Origin: JAGWBG01 sp034421095
GTDB taxonomy: Bacteria; Chloroflexota; Dehalococcoidia; Lucifugimonadales; JAGWBF01
Length of the DNA: 64,000 bases
Direction: 5' to 3'
Assembly (NCBI GenBank): GCA_034421095.1
Contig: DAOUKR010000004.1
Span: 62,001-126,000 of the forward strand
The position numbers and the translations under genes were made by a program. Of this stretch, positions 57,297 to 64,000 are shown piece after piece (the first letter of the stretch is position 1; the number at the start of each line of letters is the position of its first letter). The notes beneath the pieces were generated by a model. The model had not been told where the DNA came from, ran no database searches, and saw only the letters and a list, made by a program, of their open reading frames with translations.

Positions 57297-60224
57297 ATGG
57301 CTACGACAGCATGGTTGAGGGCTAGGTTAAGTGAAGGGCAGGAACTGGCAAGGGAGCTGAAGAAGAATGTATCGGGAGAGGTGCGCTTCGACCACTACTC
57401 TCGCGCTCTCTATAGCACCGACGCCAGCATCTACCAGATGGAGCCTGTAGGCGTTGTCATACCCAGAAATGAGGAAGACGTGCTGGCAGTGATGGAAGTT
57501 GCCAGCAGAAATCGAGTCCCCGTCCTCCCCCGTTGCGGTGGGACCAGCCTAGCCGGACAGGCGGTGAACCACGCTATCGTCATGGACTTCAGCAAGTACA
57601 TGGACCGGGTGCTGGAGGTGAACCGGGAAGAGAACTGGGCGCGAGTCGAGCCGGGGATAGTCCTTGACAGCTTCAACAGGCAACTCGCCTCATACGGTCT
57701 CCAGTATGCCCCCGACCCCACCACGTCCAACCGAGCCTGTGTCGGCGGCGGTGTCGGCAACAACACCTGCGGCTCCCACTCCGTTATATACGGAAAGACC
57801 ATTGACCACGTACTTGAGCTTGGCGCCGTGCTCTCAGACGGCAGCCAGACCCGCTTCCGCCCCCTGGGAGGCACGGAGTTGGAAGCCAAGTTTGCCGGCA
57901 GAGGGCTGGAGTCGGATATATACCGGGAGATTAGACGCATAGGTCAAGAGAACCGTGATGAAATACTGGCCCGCTACCCCAACATCATGCGCAGGGTCAG
58001 CGGCTATAACCTGGACGATTTCATACACGACGGCCACCTCGACGAGTCCCCAGGCAGTCCTTTCAACATGGCGCGGATGGTGGTGGGTTCCGAGGGAACG
58101 CTGTGTGTGGTCACCGAAGCCAAGGTGAACCTGGTGCCGGTGCCGGCCCGGAAGGCCCTGGCCGTGCTTCACTTTAGAGAGATCGTCCAAGCATGTGAAG
58201 CGACCTGGGAGATACTGGGGCATAACCCGGCTGCCGTAGAGTTGATAGGAAGGATGATTCTGGACCGTTGTCGAGCCTCCCTGGGCTTTGCACGTCTGAT
58301 GGAGTTCGTGGAGGGCGAGCCTGACGCCCTTCTTGTAGTGGAATTCAGTGGCGACACGGAAGCGGAACTCGCGGGAAAGCTGGATGCCCTCAAGGCTGAT
58401 ATGCAAAGAAAGCGCCTTGGGTATGCTTGTGTGACCCTGATGGAGCCTGCCAGGCAAGCCAGCGTATGGGCATTGCGAAGCGCCGGCCTTGGTCTGCTTA
58501 TGAGCACCCGGGGAGACTCCAAACCCATGCCCTACGTGGAAGATACCGCGGTTGACCCCCAGAAGCTGGGAGAGTATGTGCGGCGCTTTGACGAGATAGT
58601 CAAGGCCCACGATACGACGGCCGGCTACTATGGACATGCTAGTGTGGGATGCCTGCACATCCGCCCCCTGGTAAGCCTGAAGGACAGCGAGGGTATCAAC
58701 AAAATGGTGTCCCTCGCCTCGGAAATCAGCGACCTGGTGCTGGAGTACGGGGGGTCCCTCAGTGGAGAGCACGGGGACGGAATAGTCAGGGGCGTATGGA
58801 CAGAGAAGATGTTCGGCCCCCAAATCTACCGAGCATTTCATGAGGTGAAGCGCGCCTTTGACCCGGACGGTATCATGAACCCCGGCAAAATCATTGACTG
58901 CCCGCCGATGACGGAGAACCTGAGATTCGGTGCGGATTACCGCATGACGCCTGTGAACACCAAACTCAGCTTCGCTGGGGACTTTGGCTACGACGGGGCT
59001 ATCGAGATGTGCAACGGCATGGGCGCCTGCCGAAAGGTGACCGGCACCATGTGCCCGTCATACATGGTCACCAAAGAGGAGGAACACTCTACTCGTGGCA
59101 GGGCCAATCTGTTGCGCGCCGTCCTCTCCGGGACTCTACCCGGGGAGACCCTTACTAGTCGAAGGCTCTATGACGCTCTGGACCTATGCCTCGAATGTAA
59201 GGGGTGCAAGGCTGAATGTCAGACCGGCGTTGACATGGCAAAGCTGAAATACGAGTTTCTTGACAAGTACCACGAAGCCCACGGACTGCCTTTGCGTGCC
59301 CGACTGTTCGCCAACATCAATGCCCTGAGCCGCCTTGGATCCCGATTTGCTCCTTTATCCAACTGGGCCGGCGGGAATCCCCTGAGTAAGTTCATCCTTC
59401 ACCGGTTCCTTGGAATACACGCCAGCAGAGCACTGCCCTCCTTTGCCAGAGTCACTTTCCCCAAGTGGTTCAAGTCGCATAAGGCTCTCACCCCGACCCT
59501 TCCTCAGAGCCAAGTGGTCCTGTTCAACGACACCTTCATGGACCACAACTACCCCCAGGTCGGTATAGCGGCGGTGGAGGTCCTGGAACGTGCGGGCTTT
59601 CAAGTGACTCTGGCCAATGCCGGCTGCTGTGGCCGACCCATGATTTCCAAGGGCCTGTTGGACAAATCAAAGGACCAGGCGAGGAGAAACGTGGACCTGC
59701 TATATCCTTACGCTGAGCGTGGCATACCCATCGTGGGGTGCGAGCCTAGCTGCCTCCTTACCATGCGCGACGAGTACCCGGACCTGCTACAAGACGATAA
59801 ATCCAGATTGGTTGCCTCCAACAGCTACCTGATTGACGAGTTCCTTTCCATGCTCCAGGAAAAGGGGACACTAAATTTGGAGTTTACCAACATCCACAAG
59901 AAGGTCCTCTTTCACGGCCACTGCCACCAGAAGGCTCTCGTCGGCACACGACACTCCGTTGCGGCACTGAGGCTCCCACCGGGATACCAGATTGAGGAGG
60001 TGAACTCAGGCTGTTGTGGGATGGCCGGCTCCTTCGGCTACGAAAAGGAGCATTATAATATCTCCATGGCCATAGGAAGAGAGCGGCTCTTCCCAGCAGT
60101 AGAGGCGAAGGATGAGGACTGGGAAGTTGCGGTGATGGGAATATCATGCAGGCAGCAGATAGAGCACGGCACAGGCAAGAAGGCGCGTCATCTGGTGGAG
60201 GTACTTCGGGACGCCGTCAGGTAA
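57297..60224 (+). CDS. FAD-linked oxidase fused to Fe-S/CCG subunit (GlcD-GlpC type dehydrogenase)
   Basis: The 975-residue protein joins a PCMH-type FAD domain (LPRCGGTSLAGQAV, GGVGNNTCGSHSVIYGKT, VVGSEGTL), an FAD-linked C-terminal oxidase domain (YYGHASVGCLHIRP, SGEHGDGIVRG) and, from about residue 565, an Fe-S part with CNGMGACRKVTGTMCPSY and CLECKGCKAECQTGVD. Two CCG domains end it (NAGCCGRPM, NSGCCGMAGSFGYE). Such fusions oxidise D-2-hydroxyacids (lactate, glycolate, 2-hydroxyglutarate) and pass electrons to the membrane pool. It starts at an ATG with AGGGG. The substrate is unproven. Confidence 0.93.
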   Translation: MATTAWLRARLSEGQELARELKKNVSGEVRFDHYSRALYSTDASIYQMEPVGVVIPRNEEDVLAVMEVASRNRVPVLPRCGGTSLAGQAVNHAIVMDFSKYMDRVLEVNREENWARVEPGIVLDSFNRQLASYGLQYAPDPTTSNRACVGGGVGNNTCGSHSVIYGKTIDHVLELGAVLSDGSQTRFRPLGGTELEAKFAGRGLESDIYREIRRIGQENRDEILARYPNIMRRVSGYNLDDFIHDGHLDESPGSPFNMARMVVGSEGTLCVVTEAKVNLVPVPARKALAVLHFREIVQACEATWEILGHNPAAVELIGRMILDRCRASLGFARLMEFVEGEPDALLVVEFSGDTEAELAGKLDALKADMQRKRLGYACVTLMEPARQASVWALRSAGLGLLMSTRGDSKPMPYVEDTAVDPQKLGEYVRRFDEIVKAHDTTAGYYGHASVGCLHIRPLVSLKDSEGINKMVSLASEISDLVLEYGGSLSGEHGDGIVRGVWTEKMFGPQIYRAFHEVKRAFDPDGIMNPGKIIDCPPMTENLRFGADYRMTPVNTKLSFAGDFGYDGAIEMCNGMGACRKVTGTMCPSYMVTKEEEHSTRGRANLLRAVLSGTLPGETLTSRRLYDALDLCLECKGCKAECQTGVDMAKLKYEFLDKYHEAHGLPLRARLFANINALSRLGSRFAPLSNWAGGNPLSKFILHRFLGIHASRALPSFARVTFPKWFKSHKALTPTLPQSQVVLFNDTFMDHNYPQVGIAAVEVLERAGFQVTLANAGCCGRPMISKGLLDKSKDQARRNVDLLYPYAERGIPIVGCEPSCLLTMRDEYPDLLQDDKSRLVASNSYLIDEFLSMLQEKGTLNLEFTNIHKKVLFHGHCHQKALVGTRHSVAALRLPPGYQIEEVNSGCCGMAGSFGYEKEHYNISMAIGRERLFPAVEAKDEDWEVAVMGISCRQQIEHGTGKKARHLVEVLRDAVR

Positions 60225-60278
60225 AGTTGCGTTCAAGCCTTTATCTTTATGACACAACTCGTCGGGATGAAGGTTGAC

Positions 60279-60659
60279 TTACAGGAGCAAAATGGCTGCG
60301 ACGTAGCCAATAAGCCGTGAGAACATAGCGAAGGCGCTACCGAAGATGCCAGGCTCCCTCTTACGACCGGTCCGATGCCGGTGACAGGACTTAGAGGCTG
60401 GACTGGTTTGGCGCTGAGAAACTCGGATGCGAATACTGTGGCGACGGGCGTCATACCTGGCCCGTGTGGTGGGGTCGGATAACGTAGCATAGGCCACATT
60501 TATGTCGCTCATTTGTGAGGAAGCGTTCGGGTCGTCTGGGTGAAGGTCAGGGTGGAATTGCCAAGATTTACGAACGTACGCTCTGCGGATGCCCTGGACA
60601 TTCATATAGGGCGGAACACCCAAGACGCTGTAATAGTCCGGGAGAACTTCCACAGCCAT
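60279..60659 (-). CDS. Small J-domain protein with C-terminal membrane helix
   Basis: The 126 residues carry a J domain (PDYYSVLGVPP, VRKSWQFHPDLHPDDPN with the HPD motif, YATLSDPTTRARYDARR). A basic linker follows, then a terminal hydrophobic helix (FAMFSRLIGYVAAILLL). J-domain proteins stimulate Hsp70 ATPase. This one would localise DnaK to the membrane. It lacks the zinc and substrate domains of DnaJ. The ATG at 60659 is preferred to the TTG at 60662. Confidence 0.88.
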   Translation of the reverse strand: MAVEVLPDYYSVLGVPPYMNVQGIRRAYVRKSWQFHPDLHPDDPNASSQMSDINVAYATLSDPTTRARYDARRHSIRIRVSQRQTSPASKSCHRHRTGRKREPGIFGSAFAMFSRLIGYVAAILLL

Positions 60660-60800
60660 CAACCTCGCACCTTAAAGTTGTCTTACCCTTCGCCCTTGCC
60701 GATTTCCGCTCAGTGATTGAAACGGCATGTATCGGTCTTTGCACATTATATCGCTGTTGTCAATGGGCAAAAAGAGAGTATACCCTCAAACGGTATGAGG

Positions 60801-62195
60801 CTACCTTGTCAAGAGCCTTGTCAGTTGCTTCACGTCGTTCACCTTCTCAATTTCATATACCATATTCAGGACTTCATTTTCCTGGGCCTCAGTCATAATT
60901 TCTCGGGCGCAATCGTGGAACTTCTCCGCAAGTTCCGCTGGCGTCATGGGCCTCTCAGGAGTGCCACGAGAGGTGGTCGCTTCCTTTGACAACACCTGCC
61001 CGTTCCTCAGCTTCACCTCCACCAGGCTGCGTATCCTCTCGAATCCCTGAGCTTCAATTCCCTCGTGCAGATAGGGGGTGACCCTTTCCATCATATCCTG
61101 CACGTCCGGGCGCTGCACGGTCTCGTCGGTGAACTCCCCTATGCCGCCCTTGCGCTCCAGCACAAGGATAGCCATGCAGAAAGGTATGCTGAATTTAGCC
61201 TCTAGTTCGTTCCGGGGCCTCTGATAGCGGAGGGGGTTCAGCACATTTGAGCTGGTCCCCAGGCGAATCTCCTCCACGTCTTCGGGCTTCACGTCGTTCT
61301 CAAGAACAAGCTCCAGCAGAGTATCCATGCTTGGGTGGGCAAGAGAGCCGCAGGGATAGGGTTTGATGGACACACCAGGGTCCACCAGGGTATAGGGGCT
61401 ACCCAGCTTATCAAGAAGCAGGTGGGGATCGGCTCCCCCGCCCATCACCTGGAAGAACCCCCACTGGCCGTCCAATGCGTTGGCATCGGTCCTGTAGCCA
61501 AGACGGGCCAGCTTTGCCGCTATCACTCCATTCTCGGCGGCGGCCCCGGAGTGATAGGGTTTAGTCATGGTGCCAAAGGCGACCCTTATGCCCGAGCTCT
61601 TGCTGGCGGCTATGCCTATGGCGTGGCGAGCATCTTCGGTTGCCATATCCTGAAGCCTCAAGGCAGCCGCAGCCGCGCCAAAGATGCCCATTGTACCAGT
61701 AGAGTGGAACCCACCTTTGTAATGCTGAGGATTTATAGCCTCCGCCACTTTGCAGGCTACCTCTACTCCGGCGCAGAAGGCAGCAATAAGGTCCTTGCCC
61801 CCCGCCTCCACCTCCTCGGCTACGGCCAAGGATGCGGCCAGCACAGGCACGGTTGGATGGGTAAGCAGACCATACACCCTGTCCGGTACCGAAGAGATTT
61901 GAGTGTCGTCGTAGTCCAGAGCGTGGCCCGCAGTCCCATTTGCCAGAGCGGCAAACTGGGCAGGCAACGTCATGCCTTTCCCAATAACGGTGGACTTTCC
62001 GGACACGCCCAAATCATGCACATACCGCCCTATGGCATCGCCGGACTCACTTCCACAACCTGCCAGCATGACGCCCAGTCCGTCTATTAGAGCCTCTTTG
62101 GCCCGTTGTATGACGTCAGCCGGGATACTATCGTAGGAGACCCTGCTGGCATACTCGGCCACCTCAAGGGTAAGGGACTTACCTTCTGAAACCAT
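60801..62195 (-). CDS. MmgE/PrpD family protein
   Basis: The 464 residues match the 2-methylcitrate dehydratase/cis-aconitate decarboxylase superfamily: RAKEALIDGLGVMLAGC, ANGTAGHALDYDDTQ, GGFHSTGTMGIFGAAAAALRL, MTKPYHSGAAAENGVIAA and the C-terminal KPYPCGSLAHPSMD. The iron-free dehydratase or decarboxylase activity of the family cannot be assigned to a substrate, and no prpB or prpC is nearby. GGAGG precedes the ATG. It is divergent from the Nudix gene over 108 bp. Confidence 0.9.
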   Translation of the reverse strand: MVSEGKSLTLEVAEYASRVSYDSIPADVIQRAKEALIDGLGVMLAGCGSESGDAIGRYVHDLGVSGKSTVIGKGMTLPAQFAALANGTAGHALDYDDTQISSVPDRVYGLLTHPTVPVLAASLAVAEEVEAGGKDLIAAFCAGVEVACKVAEAINPQHYKGGFHSTGTMGIFGAAAAALRLQDMATEDARHAIGIAASKSSGIRVAFGTMTKPYHSGAAAENGVIAAKLARLGYRTDANALDGQWGFFQVMGGGADPHLLLDKLGSPYTLVDPGVSIKPYPCGSLAHPSMDTLLELVLENDVKPEDVEEIRLGTSSNVLNPLRYQRPRNELEAKFSIPFCMAILVLERKGGIGEFTDETVQRPDVQDMMERVTPYLHEGIEAQGFERIRSLVEVKLRNGQVLSKEATTSRGTPERPMTPAELAEKFHDCAREIMTEAQENEVLNMVYEIEKVNDVKQLTRLLTR

Positions 62196-62303
62196 GTTAT
62201 GTTAACCTCCGTCTTGCAGGTTTTGCACAGGACCGGCCCGTTCGGTTATTAGCCGTGTATATTATGCACCTATCGGCTATAACATGGTATTCTTATATAA
62301 CAA

Positions 62304-62831
62304 ATGCTCCAAGATGACAAATACTGCCCGCTATGTGCCACCTCCCTCGAGACGCGGAACGTCGAGGGGAAGGACCGGCCCGTCTGCCCCCAATGTGGCA
62401 AGACCATATACCAGGACCCCAAGGTGGCCACGGCAGTTGTAGTGGAGCGCGATGAGAAGGTGCTCATGGTACGCCGGGGCGTGGAGCCCGGCCTTGGAAT
62501 GTGGAGCCTGCCCGGAGGATACGTTGACCGGGGAGAGATGGTGGAACGGGCTGCAGAAAGGGAGGTCGTGGAGGAGACGGGACTGGAAGTAAAGGTGACC
62601 GGTCTGGTGGGCGTATTCTCCGAGTCCGGCCATCCGGTAATCCTGATAACCTACGACTGCCGCACACTGGGGGGCACCCTGAAGCCCGGCCCCGAGGTGA
62701 TGGAGCAAGGGTTTTTCTCACCTGACCACCTTCCGCCCCTGGCGTTCCACCGTGACCGTCAGATTCTGGATGCCTGGAAAAATCTGCGGGACGGTCGCCA
62801 CAGATTAGAAGGGTTGGGCGGTCCGGAGTAG
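62304..62831 (+). CDS. Zinc-ribbon Nudix hydrolase
   Basis: The 175-residue protein has an N-terminal zinc ribbon (CPLC...CPQC) and a full Nudix box (GGYVDRGEMVERAAEREVVE followed by ETGL), a layout like NudC-type and ADP-ribose pyrophosphatases. No Shine-Dalgarno sequence precedes the ATG. A TATTCT at 62288-62293 leaves only ten bases, hinting at another leaderless transcript. It is followed 87 bp later by the GarR-type gene. Confidence 0.9.
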   Translation: MLQDDKYCPLCATSLETRNVEGKDRPVCPQCGKTIYQDPKVATAVVVERDEKVLMVRRGVEPGLGMWSLPGGYVDRGEMVERAAEREVVEETGLEVKVTGLVGVFSESGHPVILITYDCRTLGGTLKPGPEVMEQGFFSPDHLPPLAFHRDRQILDAWKNLRDGRHRLEGLGGPE

Positions 62832-62918
62832 ACCCAGGTTGCCGCTTGACAGCCGGTCACTTCAGAAACATAATCAATGCGGACATCCGGCAAGCCGGAA
62901 CGGTACGGAGGTAGAACA

Positions 62919-63812
62919 ATGGACCCCTCCATCGGATTTATCGGCCTGGGGATCATGGGGAAGCCCATGGCAAGGAACTTAGTCAAGGCCGGCTACTCAC
63001 TGACGGTCTACAATAGAAGTGCGGGTCCCATGGCAGACCTGGCCGATGACGGAGCGACCCAGGCATCCTCCAGCAAGGAGGTCGCCCAAAATACCGAGGT
63101 CATAATCACCATGCTCCCCGATTCACCCGATTCGGAAAAGGTGATACTGGGAGAAGCGGGCGTGCTGGAAGGCGCTCGCCAAGGCTCCATCATCATTGAC
63201 ATGAGTTCCATAGCCCCACTTACATCCCGGAAGATGGCAGAGGAGGCATCCAGGAAGGGCATTGAAATGCTGGACGCCCCGGTGAGCGGTGGCGAGCCTG
63301 GCGCAGTCGCTGGCACTCTTGCCATCATGGTGGGTGGAAAGCAGGATGTTTTCGACCGATGCCTGCCCATTCTGGACGTGATGGGCAGGAGTGTTGTCAG
63401 AGTGGGAGACGTTGGAGCCGGTAACTTCGTGAAGCTGGCTAACCAGATCATCGTGGCTGCAAACATAGAAGCTATCGGTGAAGCCTTTGTCCTGGCCCAG
63501 AAAGCCGGTATAGAGCCGGAACTGGCATTTCAGGCCATCAGGGGAGGACTGGCCGGAAGCAACGCCCTGGAAGCCAAAGCACCCATGATTATGGAGCGCA
63601 ACTTCAATCCCGGCTTTCGCATACGTCTGCACCAGAAGGACCTGCACAACGCGCTGCTCACGGCCAAGGACCTGGGAGTGCCCTTGCCTGTCACCAGCCT
63701 CGTCCAACAGATGCTGGGGGCGTTAATCAACCGGGACAGAGGGGACTGCGACCATTCGGCTATCGTCAACTTCGTGGAAGATTTAGCCAACGTTGAGATT
63801 AGCAAAGGATAA
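62919..63812 (+). CDS. 3-hydroxyisobutyrate dehydrogenase-family reductase (GarR/GlxR-like)
   Basis: An NAD(P)-dependent beta-hydroxyacid dehydrogenase. The 297 residues have the dinucleotide motif IGFIGLGIMGKPMARNL, the substrate-binding DAPVSGGEPGAVAGTL and the catalytic Lys in GNFVKLANQIIVAANIEA, followed by the C-terminal FRIRLHQKDLHNAL. GGAGG is seven bases before the ATG at 62919. Likely substrates are tartronate semialdehyde or 3-hydroxyisobutyrate, which would fit the hydroxyacid dehydrogenase and sucC nearby. Confidence 0.92.
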   Translation: MDPSIGFIGLGIMGKPMARNLVKAGYSLTVYNRSAGPMADLADDGATQASSSKEVAQNTEVIITMLPDSPDSEKVILGEAGVLEGARQGSIIIDMSSIAPLTSRKMAEEASRKGIEMLDAPVSGGEPGAVAGTLAIMVGGKQDVFDRCLPILDVMGRSVVRVGDVGAGNFVKLANQIIVAANIEAIGEAFVLAQKAGIEPELAFQAIRGGLAGSNALEAKAPMIMERNFNPGFRIRLHQKDLHNALLTAKDLGVPLPVTSLVQQMLGALINRDRGDCDHSAIVNFVEDLANVEISKG

Positions 63813-63851
63813 AAACGGGCCACACCGCACAGACTTGTGTGAGGAGAAAAT

Positions 63852-64000
63852 ATGAAAGTTCACGAGTACCAGGCCAAGTCGGTCTTTGCCCGGTACGGCA
63901 TACCGGTGCCCAGGGGCGGCGTGGCCTCCACGCCCTCGGAGGCCCTGGAAATCGCAAATAGCCTTGGCGGTCGGGCTGTGGTGAAAGCTCAGGTCCATGC
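63852..64000 (+). CDS. sucC: Succinyl-CoA (or malate-CoA) ligase beta subunit, 3' partial
   Basis: The visible 49 residues begin MKVHEYQAKSVFARYGIPVP and continue to RAVVKAQVH, the ATP-grasp N terminus of SucC/MtkA. GAGGAG lies six bases before the ATG. The gene runs off the right edge. SucC links succinyl-CoA to ATP in the citric acid cycle, while MtkA would serve a malyl-CoA route. They cannot be separated from this fragment. Confidence 0.92.
   Translation, partial: MKVHEYQAKSVFARYGIPVPRGGVASTPSEALEIANSLGGRAVVKAQVH

Overview
The window looks like a chromosomal stretch of a Chloroflexota bacterium, most likely Dehalococcoidia/SAR202-like. This is inferred from gene content, not from a marker tree. 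The signs are several CaiB/BaiF CoA transferases with acyl-CoA dehydrogenases, a lipoprotein with a long Thr-Pro linker, dense short operons with many GTG/TTG starts, and sigma70-like promoters. No phage, insertion sequence, CRISPR array or rRNA was seen. One tRNA-Ser(GGA) is present.

Layout. 1-1.3 kb: 3' part of a thiolase-like gene and the tRNA. 1.5-12.1 kb (+): dprA, topA, a two-gene toxin-antitoxin-like module, xerC, aroQ, a Xaa-Pro peptidase, efp, an orphan HicB-like gene, xseA-xseB, a frameshifted PHP gene and a PurN-like formyltransferase. 12.1-15.6 kb (-): tig-clpP-clpX. 15.9-18.4 kb (+): meaB, a DUF429 gene and long-form hpf. 18.6-20.9 kb (-): nfeD-slipin. 21.1-31.4 kb (+): glyA; rpsF-ssb-rpsR; a PpiC-like foldase; hom-thrC-folE; an acyltransferase; an MshA-like glycosyltransferase; a DUF502 protein. 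31.4-34.6 kb: MshD-like GNAT, PIG-L deacetylase and an amidohydrolase. 34.9-40.6 kb (-): a CoA-dependent catabolic operon (two acyl-CoA dehydrogenases, a small membrane protein, two CaiB-type transferases, one unknown). 40.8-48.9 kb: a sugar nucleotidyltransferase, an S51 peptidase, then a minus-strand run rimI-coaE-AAA ATPase-Nudix-giant VWA protein. 49-55.5 kb (+): a lipoprotein and a heterodimeric ABC exporter. 55.6-64 kb: a split TPP decarboxylase, ridA, an FAD/Fe-S dehydrogenase fusion, a J-domain protein, MmgE/PrpD, a Nudix hydrolase, a GarR-type reductase and the start of sucC.

The most interesting candidate is the pair at 4958-5827. A VapC-type PIN nuclease is preceded by a protein that reads as a RusA Holliday-junction-resolvase fold with its active-site residues lost, joined to a C-terminal tail typical of VapB/Phd-class antitoxins. 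It sits with its own promoter inside the familiar dprA-topA-xerC order. Other leads are putatively leaderless promoters with identical geometry (dprA and the ABC exporter), a ribosomal protein S6 with a repeat-built acidic tail, an EF-P with an atypical modification loop, mycothiol-biosynthesis-like genes, a CbbQ/CbbO-type pair with a 1104-residue VWA partner, and a REP-like palindrome family in intergenic gaps.
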